64,000 nt of DNA, taken from positions 1,302,001-1,366,000 of the forward strand of contig OZ240685.1 in the NCBI GenBank assembly GCA_965199135.1. Direction: 5' to 3'. Each line of letters opens with the position of its first letter. Position 1 is the stretch's first letter. Source of the DNA: EB88 sp965199135 (lineage in GTDB: Bacteria > Acidobacteriota > Terriglobia > Terriglobales > Acidobacteriaceae). This document shows positions 7,719-15,552 of this stretch, in pieces. The notes beneath the pieces were generated by a model. It was not told the DNA's origin and did no database searches. It saw only the letters and a list, made by a program, of their open reading frames with translations. A program made the translations under genes and the position numbers.

Positions 7719-8774
7719 CTAGGTCGTCGGCTTGAACTCAGTGATTGGGCGGCGGCCGCCAAAGCGCTTGTTCAGGAAGTTCACCGTAGGCATCTCGGCG
7801 CGAAGGTGCAACACCACCGCGACGGCGATCGAGAGCAACGTCGCCACGATGCTGCCAAACAGGTGGGTAATCGTGAGGATCGGCAGGTGCGGTGCGACGA
7901 CCCTGCCGAGAAAGTAAACGCAGTAGGGGTGCACCAGGTACAGGATGTAGCTGGAGTCTCCGAACAGCACCAGCCACTTGAGACGGGTGTCCCAGCCACC
8001 CTTGGAGAGCAAAGCAGCGCTCAGGATCAGGACGAAACTCGTGAGCGATGTGCGCGTCCACACCGGCCCGGGCCAAGGGAGCGCAAAACCCTGCGCGCAC
8101 ACCAGGTAGAGGACGCACGCTGCCACAACCGGCGCAGACACCCAGCGCATCCGCTCCGCAGCTCTCTCCGGAACATGCTTTGCCAGCGTGTAGGCCAGGG
8201 CGCCAAGCGGGAACTCTGTCATCAGGCCATCCCCGAAGAAGCGAGTCAGCGCGCCCCCGTGTCCGAGCGTCGCACAGCCCGCAGCGATCGACAGGATCAG
8301 CCCTGTGGCGAGCAGCAGTGGCCGCCGTGGCAGCAGGAGCAGGCCGGCAGTGACGGCGAGATAGAAGAACATCTCGTAGTTCAAACTCCAGCCCACAAAC
8401 AGCAAGGGACGGATGAGCCCATCATCTTTGACAAAGGGGATGAAGAAGAGGCTCTTGAGGAGTTCGACGAGATTCGGATGGGTTGCAGAGAGGAGTCGCG
8501 GAAACTTGTACGAGAACGCAAACAGCAACAGCGTCAGCAGCCAGTAGGGTGGAACGATCCGGATCACGCGGCGCCGCAGAAAAAAGCTGGGATTGGTGTC
8601 GCAGATGCGCGCCATGATGAAGCCGCTGATGACGAAAAAGACGTCCACTCCAAAGGATCCGACCGCGTGTCCCGTAGGGGGGAAGTACCCGGTGTGGAAG
8701 CTGACTACAGCAATCGCTGCAAAAGCCCGCAGGGCCTGGATGTTGTTGATCTTGGTATTGCGCGGTGCGTCCAC
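7719..8774 (-). CDS. Acyltransferase 3 family membrane protein (OafA/YrhL type)
   Basis: The 351-residue polytopic protein (about 10 membrane segments) opens with the family signature IQALRAFAAIAVVSFH, which includes the catalytic His, followed by GVDVFFVISGFIM and a basic RRRVIRIVPPYW loop. The family moves acetyl or other acyl groups across the membrane onto surface sugars such as O-antigen, exopolysaccharide or peptidoglycan. No SGNH domain is fused. The start is GTG with no convincing ribosome-binding site. It is codirectional with the gyrB gene upstream but separated from it by a terminator. A decayed paralogue lies at 6100-6640. Confidence 0.9.
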   Translation of the reverse strand: MDAPRNTKINNIQALRAFAAIAVVSFHTGYFPPTGHAVGSFGVDVFFVISGFIMARICDTNPSFFLRRRVIRIVPPYWLLTLLLFAFSYKFPRLLSATHPNLVELLKSLFFIPFVKDDGLIRPLLFVGWSLNYEMFFYLAVTAGLLLLPRRPLLLATGLILSIAAGCATLGHGGALTRFFGDGLMTEFPLGALAYTLAKHVPERAAERMRWVSAPVVAACVLYLVCAQGFALPWPGPVWTRTSLTSFVLILSAALLSKGGWDTRLKWLVLFGDSSYILYLVHPYCVYFLGRVVAPHLPILTITHLFGSIVATLLSIAVAVVLHLRAEMPTVNFLNKRFGGRRPITEFKPTT

Positions 8775-8798
8775 TGTATGTTCCGTGCCCTTACATGA

Positions 8799-8842
8799 GT
8801 GTCAAGGAAAAGGCAGTCAGATGGGGAACTCCGACTGCCTTT
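8799..8842 (-). terminator. Intrinsic terminator of gyrB
   Basis: Read on the minus strand, a 10-bp stem (AAAGGCAGTC with GACTGCCTTT, positions 8809-8842) is followed by a T-rich TTTTCCTTG run. It lies 30 bases after the gyrB stop. Confidence 0.8.
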
Positions 8843-8871
8843 GGCTACCGTCGCTGCGCCGACAGCTCCTG

Positions 8872-11487
8872 CTAGATGTCCAGGTTCTTTACATCCAGCG
8901 CATTGTCCTCGATGAACTTGCGGCGTGCTTCGACATCCTCACCCATCAGCGTGGTGAAGATAGTCTCGGTCTCCGCAATATCCTCCAGGCGGACGGACAG
9001 AAGCGTGCGCCGCTCGGGATCCATCGTCGTCTCCCACAACTGGGGTGCGGTCATCTCGCCGAGGCCCTTGTAGCGCTGCACCTGGTACTCTTTCCGGCCC
9101 TGCTCGATCACATAGTCAAACAGCTCGCCCGGGGACTTTTTCGTGACCGGTTCATGGGAGGCGCGGCCCGCCCGCTTGGGAGCCGGCTTTCCTGCTTCGA
9201 TCTCGCCCGTCGTCTCGGTGTCCGTCTCTTCCGGATCCGGCGCCGGTGGTGCTGCGGCCTTGCCGGCGTACTCCACCGTGAACGGCGCCTGCAGCTGCTC
9301 GCGCAGCTGGGCGTACTTGGTCATCATTTGCCGATACTCGGGCGTTGAGGCGAGCGTCCAATCCACACGGCGAGGCGCTCCCTGGGCATCGGTGTACGTC
9401 ACTGACCAGGTCTGGTGCTCTTCGTCAAACGCCGGTGCATGCACGGCCTTGAACTGGTAGTTCGGCGCCAGCTGTTCAAGCCCCGCCCGTACTGCGATCA
9501 ATTTGGCCGGAACCGTCCCAGCCTCGGGACTCTCGAAGTCGCCGCGACGTGACAATTCATGCTTCGCCAGGAGGTCGACAACCTCTTCGTTGCGAACGCG
9601 CCGGTTGACCTTGCGGAAGAAGTCGAGATACTCGTTGAGCTGCCCCATGAACTTGGTGAGCGCCGCGCCTTCGAGCTGGCCCTGGCTCGAGCCGTCCTCG
9701 GCCACTCCATACTTGACGACCATGCCTTCGGAAGCACGCTTGACCATCACGTTCACGAACTCGCGGTCGTCCTTGATGTACTGCTCGAACTTGCCCTTCT
9801 TGATGCGGTAGAGCGGCGGCTGCGCGATGTAAACATGGCCGCGCTTGATCAGCTCCTGCATGTGGCGGAAGAAGAACGTCAGCAGAAGCGTCCGGATGTG
9901 CGAACCGTCGACGTCGGCATCCGTCATCAGGATGATCTTGCCGTAGCGGAGCTTCGAGGGGTCAAAGTCGTCCTTGCCGATCCCGCAGCCAAGCGCGGTG
10001 ATCATGGCGCGGATTTCCTCGTGGCCCAGCATCTTGTCGTAGCGAGCCTTCTCGACGTTCAGGATCTTGCCCTTGAGCGGCAGGATCGCCTGGAACTTCC
10101 GGTCACGGCCCTGCCGGCTGGTGCCGCCGGCGGACTCACCCTCGACCAGGTACAGCTCGCAGCGCTCCGGGTTCCGCTCGGAGCAGTCCGAAAGCTTGCC
10201 CGGCAGACCGCCGCCGTCGAGCGCGCCCTTGCGGCGGGTCAGGTCGCGCGCCTTGCGGGCCGCCTCCCGGGCACGGGCCGCGTCGATCGCCTTGTTGATG
10301 ATCTTTTTCGCGATCGAAGGATTCTGCTCCAGGAACATGCCAAGCCGCTCGTTCACCAGCGCCTGCACGGTTCCGGCAATATCGGAGTTGAGCTTGCCCT
10401 TGGTCTGGCCTTCAAACTGGGGCTGCGGCAGCTTGACGCTGATCACCGCAACCAGCCCCTCACGGACGTCATCGCCCGAAAGGTTTTCCTTCATATCTTT
10501 GAACAGGCCAAGCGACTGCCCGGCTGCATTGATCGTCCGGGTCAGGCCTGTACGAAAGCCGGAGAGATGGCTGCCGCCGTCTGCCGTGTTGATGTTGTTC
10601 GCAAAGGTGAACACTGTCTCGGAATAAGCATCGTTGTACTGGAGGGCGATCTCCATGTCGACGCCATCCCGCAGCGCCTCCATGACGATCGGTTGCTCAT
10701 GCAGCACGGCCTTGCCCTTGTTGATATGGCGAATGAACTCGGCGATGCCGCCGGCATACTTGAAGTCGGTCCGCTTGGGCTCGCCGGTCTTGGGATCGAG
10801 CGTCCGCTCGTCCGTCAGCGTGATGGCCAGCCCCTTGTTCAGGAAGGCCAGTTCGCGTAGCCGCTGGGCGAGCGTGTCGTAGTTGTACTCGACCACCGAG
10901 AAGATGGAACGGTCAGGCAGGAAGTGAACCTTGGTGCCCCGGCGCTTCGAGTTGCCGACCTGGCGCAGCTCCGAAATGGGTGCACCCTTGGAATAATCCT
11001 GCTCATAGGTGTGGCCGTCCCGCCAGATCTCCACATCGAACGCCTCTGACAGGGCATTCACGCAGGAGACACCGACACCATGGAGACCACCGGACACCTT
11101 GTAGGTCGATGCGTCGAACTTGCCGCCCGCATGAAGCTTGGTCAGCACCACCTGGACCGCAGGCATGCGCTCGCCATTGTCCAGGGTCTTGAGGTCTACG
11201 GGAATGCCGCGGCCGTCATCGATGACCGTGACCGAGTTGTCGACATGGATGATCACATCGACATGCTTGGCATACCCCGCAAGGGCTTCGTCGACGGAGT
11301 TATCGACGACTTCGTAAACCAGGTGATGCAGCCCCTGCTCCCCGGTCGAACCGATATACATTGCCGGCCGGAGGCGAACTGCCTCGAGGCCTTCAAGAAC
11401 TTTGATGTTGTCGCTTGTATACGTCCCGCTCTGGGCGGTGACCGTCGCAGTGACATCCTGGCTAAGAGGTAGTTCGTTCAAGGACAT
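8872..11487 (-). CDS. gyrB: DNA gyrase subunit B
   Basis: The 871-residue protein has the GHKL ATPase site (EVVDNSVDEA, DDGRGIPVD, GGLHGVGVSCVNALS), the transducer domain, and the TOPRIM domain (LVEGESAGG, PLKGKILNVEKA, MTDADVDGSHI). It ends with the GyrB tail (QVQRYKGLGEM). About 200 residues are inserted between the TOPRIM halves, as in enterobacterial GyrB, ending in an acidic Pro/Ala/Lys-rich linker. GyrB drives ATP-dependent negative supercoiling with GyrA, which is not in this window. I choose the ATG at 11487, which has CTGGAG just upstream, over an in-frame TTG seven codons earlier. Confidence 0.97.
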   Translation of the reverse strand: MSLNELPLSQDVTATVTAQSGTYTSDNIKVLEGLEAVRLRPAMYIGSTGEQGLHHLVYEVVDNSVDEALAGYAKHVDVIIHVDNSVTVIDDGRGIPVDLKTLDNGERMPAVQVVLTKLHAGGKFDASTYKVSGGLHGVGVSCVNALSEAFDVEIWRDGHTYEQDYSKGAPISELRQVGNSKRRGTKVHFLPDRSIFSVVEYNYDTLAQRLRELAFLNKGLAITLTDERTLDPKTGEPKRTDFKYAGGIAEFIRHINKGKAVLHEQPIVMEALRDGVDMEIALQYNDAYSETVFTFANNINTADGGSHLSGFRTGLTRTINAAGQSLGLFKDMKENLSGDDVREGLVAVISVKLPQPQFEGQTKGKLNSDIAGTVQALVNERLGMFLEQNPSIAKKIINKAIDAARAREAARKARDLTRRKGALDGGGLPGKLSDCSERNPERCELYLVEGESAGGTSRQGRDRKFQAILPLKGKILNVEKARYDKMLGHEEIRAMITALGCGIGKDDFDPSKLRYGKIILMTDADVDGSHIRTLLLTFFFRHMQELIKRGHVYIAQPPLYRIKKGKFEQYIKDDREFVNVMVKRASEGMVVKYGVAEDGSSQGQLEGAALTKFMGQLNEYLDFFRKVNRRVRNEEVVDLLAKHELSRRGDFESPEAGTVPAKLIAVRAGLEQLAPNYQFKAVHAPAFDEEHQTWSVTYTDAQGAPRRVDWTLASTPEYRQMMTKYAQLREQLQAPFTVEYAGKAAAPPAPDPEETDTETTGEIEAGKPAPKRAGRASHEPVTKKSPGELFDYVIEQGRKEYQVQRYKGLGEMTAPQLWETTMDPERRTLLSVRLEDIAETETIFTTLMGEDVEARRKFIEDNALDVKNLDI

Positions 11488-11791
11488 GCAACTCCAGTAC
11501 GCGGACAAAAGAGGCAGGCAGCCGAAGGTGGCTTCCCCGAGGGAAGCGGCTACCGCGAGGTATTCCGCAATACCACTATGCTACCACTCGATCAAAAGTA
11601 ATCGTTACCCCACACCATTCTTAAGTAAGTTCCCGGAGTAATCGTTTTTTACTAACGTAACCGCGAATTTACAAACATAAAGCTTGCTGCAGTAACACCC
11701 CCCCGGCTAACTTGAGCACACGTGAGCGAATGTTTTTCGTCCGGGAGAGCGCGCTTACCAGTTCTGTAGAAAGATCGTTAGGAGACGTATC
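11488..11791. promoter_or_regulatory. Divergent control region between gyrB and the tandem-repeat secreted protein gene, with a direct repeat
   Basis: This 304-base AT-richer region separates the two divergent starts. The ten-base word AGTAATCGTT occurs twice in the same orientation, at 11597-11606 and 11637-11646, start to start exactly 40 bases, so both copies would face the same side of the helix. No protein-coding gene is seen. The repeat could be an operator for gyrB, for the repeat-protein gene, or for both. I could not pick out a convincing -35/-10 pair. Confidence 0.45.
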
Positions 11792-12067
11792 ATGACAAAG
11801 GGTTCCCGCGTTACCACCATGTTGCTTGTTGCTGCTGGACTTTTCGCTACTGCTTCTAGTAGCTTCGCTGCTGGACCTGGCCCTTTTGGCCAGCCGGCCC
11901 CGAAGTGGCCTGGTAGCACCAACCTTCAGGTTGCAGGACCTGGTCCCTTCGGCCAGCCCGCCCCGAAATGGCCTGGTAGCACCAACCTCAAGGTTGCCGG
12001 ACCGGGCCCTTTCGGCCAGCCGGCGCCCAAGTGGCCGGGTAGCACCAACTTGCAGATCGTTAAGTAG
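11792..12067 (+). CDS. Small secreted protein made of three near-identical 21-residue repeats
   Basis: I do not recognise this 91-residue protein. Residues 1-26 form a signal peptide (two basic residues, hydrophobic core LLVAAGLFA, cleavage after SSFA). The entire mature part is three consecutive copies of AGPGPFGQPAPKWPGSTNL followed by two variable residues (QV, KV, QI), then a final VK. The mature peptide is rich in Pro and Gly, has no Cys, and carries one Trp and one Phe per repeat. The ATG has a good site upstream (TTAGGAGACG). Codons differ between copies almost only at silent positions, so the protein is under selection. A multi-pass membrane protein gene follows after 71 bases. The function is unknown; a structural or matrix peptide and a processed precursor are both possible. 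Confidence 0.85.
   Translation: MTKGSRVTTMLLVAAGLFATASSSFAAGPGPFGQPAPKWPGSTNLQVAGPGPFGQPAPKWPGSTNLKVAGPGPFGQPAPKWPGSTNLQIVK
11870..12058 (+). repeat. Three tandem 63-base coding repeats
   Basis: Units at 11870-11932, 11933-11995 and 11996-12058 have no spacer and encode the 21-residue repeats. Comparing codons by eye, units 1 and 2 differ at 7 silent codons and 1 replacement (Gln/Lys). Units 2 and 3 differ at about 10 silent codons and 2 replacements. The divergence shows the array is not a recent slippage product. Confidence 0.95.
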
Positions 12068-12138
12068 TTCACCCCAACCCTGTACCTCGCTGAAGTGAGC
12101 GGGTCCCAGGAGCGGAAGCGTTCATTGAGACCCGCCGC

Positions 12139-13065
12139 GTGAATCTATCCTCTGTGTCGACCACCATGATTGCTGCAGAGCCACTTGCGTGGCTCCTTGC
12201 ACTGGTGTGCTTGTACTTCGGAGAACGCCGCAAGCGCGTTCCTCGCGCGCAGATGATTCCCGGCAACATTCGGAATGAAGAACCCGCCATGGACTACAAG
12301 CCCCTGGGCGCGTTCATCCTCCTGAAGATCACGGCGACCCTGTGTTACCCGCTGTTCTCCGAACAACTCATTCCACTTGGAATCAGCAAGCCGGTTGGTC
12401 AGACCATTTACGTGACCGTCTACTGGTTGAGCTACCTGCTATCCACCGTGGTTGTGTTCTCTGTGATGGGAGCCCTGCTGCGGCAAAGCCTGAGGCCTCT
12501 GCCTGGTCTGTCCTCTGCGGCGCTGATCCTCTTCCGCTGGGCCGCCATCCTTACCCTGATCATCGCGCTGACTGCCCACATTCCGATCTTCGGCTTCCAT
12601 GGGCTTGCGAACTGGCTGGACGAGGTCAGCATCTCGTTCATGCTCTGTGTCTGCAGCTTCGAGCTCACGCTGACCACGATGCTCTTCCTTCGTCTCGAGA
12701 AGCTGGGAATGTGCCTTCGAAGCCGCCCGGTTGGCATTGGCATGGGGCTGACCCTGATGGGGCTCGCCGACCTGATCAGCGGGATCACCATCAATCTTGC
12801 CTCGAAGACCGCCACGGACACGATCTCCTGCGTCTACGAGGTCATCATTTACAGTGCCCTGGTCCTGTGGTGCTTCTACATTATTCTTCCGGAGCCACGC
12901 CGGAGCGCACATTCCTTGTCGCCTGCCTCGAAGCTGATGCGCTGGAATGAGATCGCGCTGAAGCTTGAGGTCAACGGTCGCCAATCCGAGCAGACACCCT
13001 TCATCTCGGGGGTTCAACTCATCGTCGATGGCATCCTCGACAAGTACAACATTGGGAAATATTAA
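12139..13065 (+). CDS. Multi-pass membrane protein of unknown function
   Basis: I do not recognise a characterised family. The 308-residue protein has about seven hydrophobic segments (near 10-26, 55-75, 83-110, 125-150, 160-185, 197-218 and 230-250). A soluble C-terminal tail of ~55 residues begins after LPEPRRSAH. A short basic region (GERRKR) follows the first segment, suggesting a cytoplasmic loop. No catalytic motif is visible. The start is uncertain: GTG at 12139 (308 residues) or ATG at 12166; neither has a strong ribosome-binding site. It lies 71 bases after the tandem-repeat secreted protein and before a strong terminator, so the two probably share a transcript. Confidence 0.7.
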   Translation: MNLSSVSTTMIAAEPLAWLLALVCLYFGERRKRVPRAQMIPGNIRNEEPAMDYKPLGAFILLKITATLCYPLFSEQLIPLGISKPVGQTIYVTVYWLSYLLSTVVVFSVMGALLRQSLRPLPGLSSAALILFRWAAILTLIIALTAHIPIFGFHGLANWLDEVSISFMLCVCSFELTLTTMLFLRLEKLGMCLRSRPVGIGMGLTLMGLADLISGITINLASKTATDTISCVYEVIIYSALVLWCFYIILPEPRRSAHSLSPASKLMRWNEIALKLEVNGRQSEQTPFISGVQLIVDGILDKYNIGKY

Positions 13066-13076
13066 GATCGATTCAA

Positions 13077-13112
13077 ATGAGTAAGGGGCGCCCTGGGGCG
13101 CCCCTTACTCAT
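13077..13112. terminator. Bidirectional hairpin between convergent genes
   Basis: A perfect 16-bp stem (ATGAGTAAGGGGCGCC with its complement) closes on a CTGG tetraloop. It lies between the membrane protein gene (+) and rpmA (-). There is no long T run on either side, so it may act as a transcript-end stabiliser as well as a terminator. Confidence 0.85.
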
Positions 13113-13128
13113 GTTTCTAACCCGGAAG

Positions 13129-13440
13129 CTAGTCGGCTGCGACTTCCTCGGTACGTGTCTCGTGCGCGCTGGCCTCTGAGGAGACTTCGATCGGCTCGAT
13201 CGACACAAAACGCCCGGTGCGTCCGCGATCAACAAACTTGACACGTCCCGAAATCTTCGCGAACAGGGTGTCATCGCTGCCAATTCCCACGTTCAGGCCT
13301 GGCTTCAGTGGTGTTCCGCGCTGCCGCACGATGATGGAGCCGCCGCTGACGATCTCGCCGCCGAACCGCTTCACACCCAGTCGCTGGGCATTCGAGTCGC
13401 GGCCGTTCTTGGAACTGCCTAATCCTTTTTTATGTGCCAT
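13129..13440 (-). CDS. rpmA: 50S ribosomal protein L27
   Basis: It starts MAHKKGLGSSKNGRDS and contains RFGGEIVSGGSIIVRQRGT, the L27 core. Its N-terminus reaches towards the peptidyl-transferase centre. There is no Firmicutes-type cleavable N-terminal extension. At 103 residues it is longer than the usual ~85 because of a Glu/Ser/Ala-rich tail of ~18 residues after FVSIEP. It follows rplU after 23 bases in the usual rplU-rpmA order; the obg GTPase gene that often follows is absent here. Confidence 0.97.
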   Translation of the reverse strand: MAHKKGLGSSKNGRDSNAQRLGVKRFGGEIVSGGSIIVRQRGTPLKPGLNVGIGSDDTLFAKISGRVKFVDRGRTGRFVSIEPIEVSSEASAHETRTEEVAAD

Positions 13441-13463
13441 CGCTTCTCTCCTGCGTCTGCCGG

Positions 13464-13796
13464 TTAGGCGTTTGCGCCGTAGCTCTTGCCGTCAATCTGG
13501 ATCTCGTTGATCTTTACCTGGGTAAAGGCCTGACGATGACCCTGCATCTTCTTGTACTGCTTTTTGCGCTTGTAGTGGAACACCAGGATCTTCTCGCCCC
13601 GGCCTTCGCCCACAACGGTCGCCAGAACCTTGGCGCCCTCGGCAGGCTTGGCTACCGAGCCGGCCTCGCCGGAGAATGCCAGCACTTCACCGAACTCAAT
13701 CGCGCCATTCTCGTCAGCGACCAGCTTCTCTACCTTGACCACGTCGCCCGGGGCGACGCGATACTGCTTTCCACCCGTACGGATTACCGCGTACAT
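13464..13796 (-). CDS. rplU: 50S ribosomal protein L21
   Basis: The 110-residue protein begins MYAVIRTGGKQYRVAPGD, the L21 signature. It contains the conserved basic loop FHYKRKKQYKKMQGHRQ and ends near TQVKINEI. L21 binds 23S rRNA in the large subunit. The ATG at 13796 is chosen because it matches the family start and has GAGAGGA upstream; the frame is open further upstream but that part is not L21. It is the first gene of the rplU-rpmA pair. Confidence 0.97.
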   Translation of the reverse strand: MYAVIRTGGKQYRVAPGDVVKVEKLVADENGAIEFGEVLAFSGEAGSVAKPAEGAKVLATVVGEGRGEKILVFHYKRKKQYKKMQGHRQAFTQVKINEIQIDGKSYGANA

Positions 13797-13991
13797 AGTT
13801 TTCCTCTCAAATCGCCGTTCCATCCGAACGCCGCTCCATCTGAACTTGGCAGCGAGCGATACCTTCGCTAAATCCCAGTATGCGCATTGTGATGCGAAGG
13901 GAACCGGAGCGCCTGGGAGTACACAGGCAAGGCTACGGGCAGGAGGCACAACCGCCGAACTTACCTAGTGTATCGGCGGAGGCCGCCCGGG

Positions 13992-15395
13992 TCAAACCTC
14001 TCGTGCTGGGAACCGCGGCGCAGCCTCGGCCGTCCCCGCCCTCCGCCGTGCCCATGGCCCCACCCCCCGGCTCTTCTCTGCTGACTGAAAGAGATACACC
14101 GCCAGGATCACGATCAAAGGCTCGAACGGGTGCCGAAACCGGGCGTGCACGGTCACAAAGTAGTAGAGCAGCGGCAGAAGCGCGAAGCATGCGGCGAAGA
14201 GCCACGCTCCCGGGATCCTCCGCCGCAGCGCCAGGAGCAGCCCCAGGAGCCCGGCGATCGAGGTGAACTGATAGTTCAGGTTGCGCCCGTACTCCACATA
14301 CGGAGCGTCATCCGAGGGGTGCGGCACCGAGAACCAGAAGTAGTAGAGGCGCTTCGCGCTCAGGGCCCAGAAACGCGGCCAGTCCGAGCGGATGATCGCC
14401 CTGGCCTTCTCCCCCCGCATCGCGACGTACCGGACCTCCCCCATCTCCCGATACAGCCGCAATTGGCCGGAGCTTTCCCCCGGGTGGTTGTACTCCATCA
14501 GCAGCCCGACCGCCCCGGGACCATTGCCAAGGTAGAGCTCCGCCCCGAAGTTCCCGCGCAGGGGCACAAAGTGGTGGAAGGCTTCCCAGTTGCGCCAGCT
14601 CCAGGGCGCGATCAGGGCGAGGCAGAGGACCGCGCCGACAGCCGCGTTGCCGATCTGGCGCGGCCAGGCCAGGCCCGCTCCCGCCAGGATCCACACGCCC
14701 ATCACGGGCAGCATGATGCAGATCTCCGGGTTTGAGAGAGCGATCAGCCCCCACAGGAGCCCGAAAACGGCCCACCGGCCCACAGTCTGTCGAGGCCCGG
14801 GATCGTCAGGCCGCTCCCCGATGCCGCGCATGCGGAGCGCCAGCACGATCACGCAGGAGAACAAAAACGCCGTAAGCGTCATCTCCCAGATCCACTTCAC
14901 CGCGTACTGCATCGCCGCCGGATACAGCGCCCACAGCCACGCCGACCAGCGCGCGACGCTCGGATTGAAGCAGCGCAACGCGATCTCCCAGGTGGTGCGC
15001 ACCATCAGCGCGTTCAAGACGCAGTTCAGCGCCAGGAGCACCCAGGCCGAAAGCTTCGTGTACACCCCGAAGAGCTTGAAGACCCCCGCAATGATCAGAG
15101 GATAGGCTGGCGTGACCCAGGCCGTGGGTCCAGTGTGGCCGTTGAAGGGGTCGCTGTAGCCGTACCCCGAGACCAGTGCTCGGGCGATCCGCGCCATCTC
15201 CCACCCGAACTGAAAGTGATCCCCATAGGGCCGCACGCGCCAGGTATGCGCGATTGTCATGTAGGCGATGCGAACAGAGAGCGCAAACCAGAAGAGAGAC
15301 CACGGAAACTGTTGCCCGAGCCGCCCGGCCATGGAGGTCTGCGAGATGGCGTATGGCGCCGAGGTCTGCGGGGAAGTCTGGGAGTGCTCGGCCAC
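13992..15395 (-). CDS. GT-C fold membrane glycosyltransferase (PMT/ArnT-like)
   Basis: The 467-residue protein has about 10 hydrophobic segments and a first periplasmic loop with an acidic residue and GYGYSDPF...GPTAWVTPAYP. This layout is typical of GT-C enzymes of the PMT_2/ArnT group, which move sugars from polyprenyl-phosphate donors to lipids or proteins on the outer face of the membrane. The first ~30 residues are polar. The start is GTG. The acceptor cannot be inferred from neighbours: a metallophosphatase upstream on the same strand and rplU downstream. Confidence 0.75.
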   Translation of the reverse strand: MAEHSQTSPQTSAPYAISQTSMAGRLGQQFPWSLFWFALSVRIAYMTIAHTWRVRPYGDHFQFGWEMARIARALVSGYGYSDPFNGHTGPTAWVTPAYPLIIAGVFKLFGVYTKLSAWVLLALNCVLNALMVRTTWEIALRCFNPSVARWSAWLWALYPAAMQYAVKWIWEMTLTAFLFSCVIVLALRMRGIGERPDDPGPRQTVGRWAVFGLLWGLIALSNPEICIMLPVMGVWILAGAGLAWPRQIGNAAVGAVLCLALIAPWSWRNWEAFHHFVPLRGNFGAELYLGNGPGAVGLLMEYNHPGESSGQLRLYREMGEVRYVAMRGEKARAIIRSDWPRFWALSAKRLYYFWFSVPHPSDDAPYVEYGRNLNYQFTSIAGLLGLLLALRRRIPGAWLFAACFALLPLLYYFVTVHARFRHPFEPLIVILAVYLFQSAEKSRGVGPWARRRAGTAEAAPRFPAREV

Positions 15396-15552
15396 AGGGA
15401 GATTGTACGTGCGCCGCCTTACCCAGAAGAGTCGCCCGGAGCACTGTCGCCCGCAGCTCTGTCGCCCAACGAGACGCCAGGCCCATACGCGCGATCATCC
15501 CGGTCAAATGCTAAGGATCTGCGGTCACCCTTCCACACATCCCCCGAACCAC

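Noticed and set aside
9559..10860. Plus-strand open frame inside gyrB (433 codons)
   Set aside because: Fully antisense to conserved GyrB motifs, with no ribosome-binding site or known protein.
11870..12058. Possible CRISPR or satellite array
   Set aside because: The 63-base units are contiguous without spacers, keep one reading frame behind a signal peptide and differ mainly at silent sites, so they are coding repeats.
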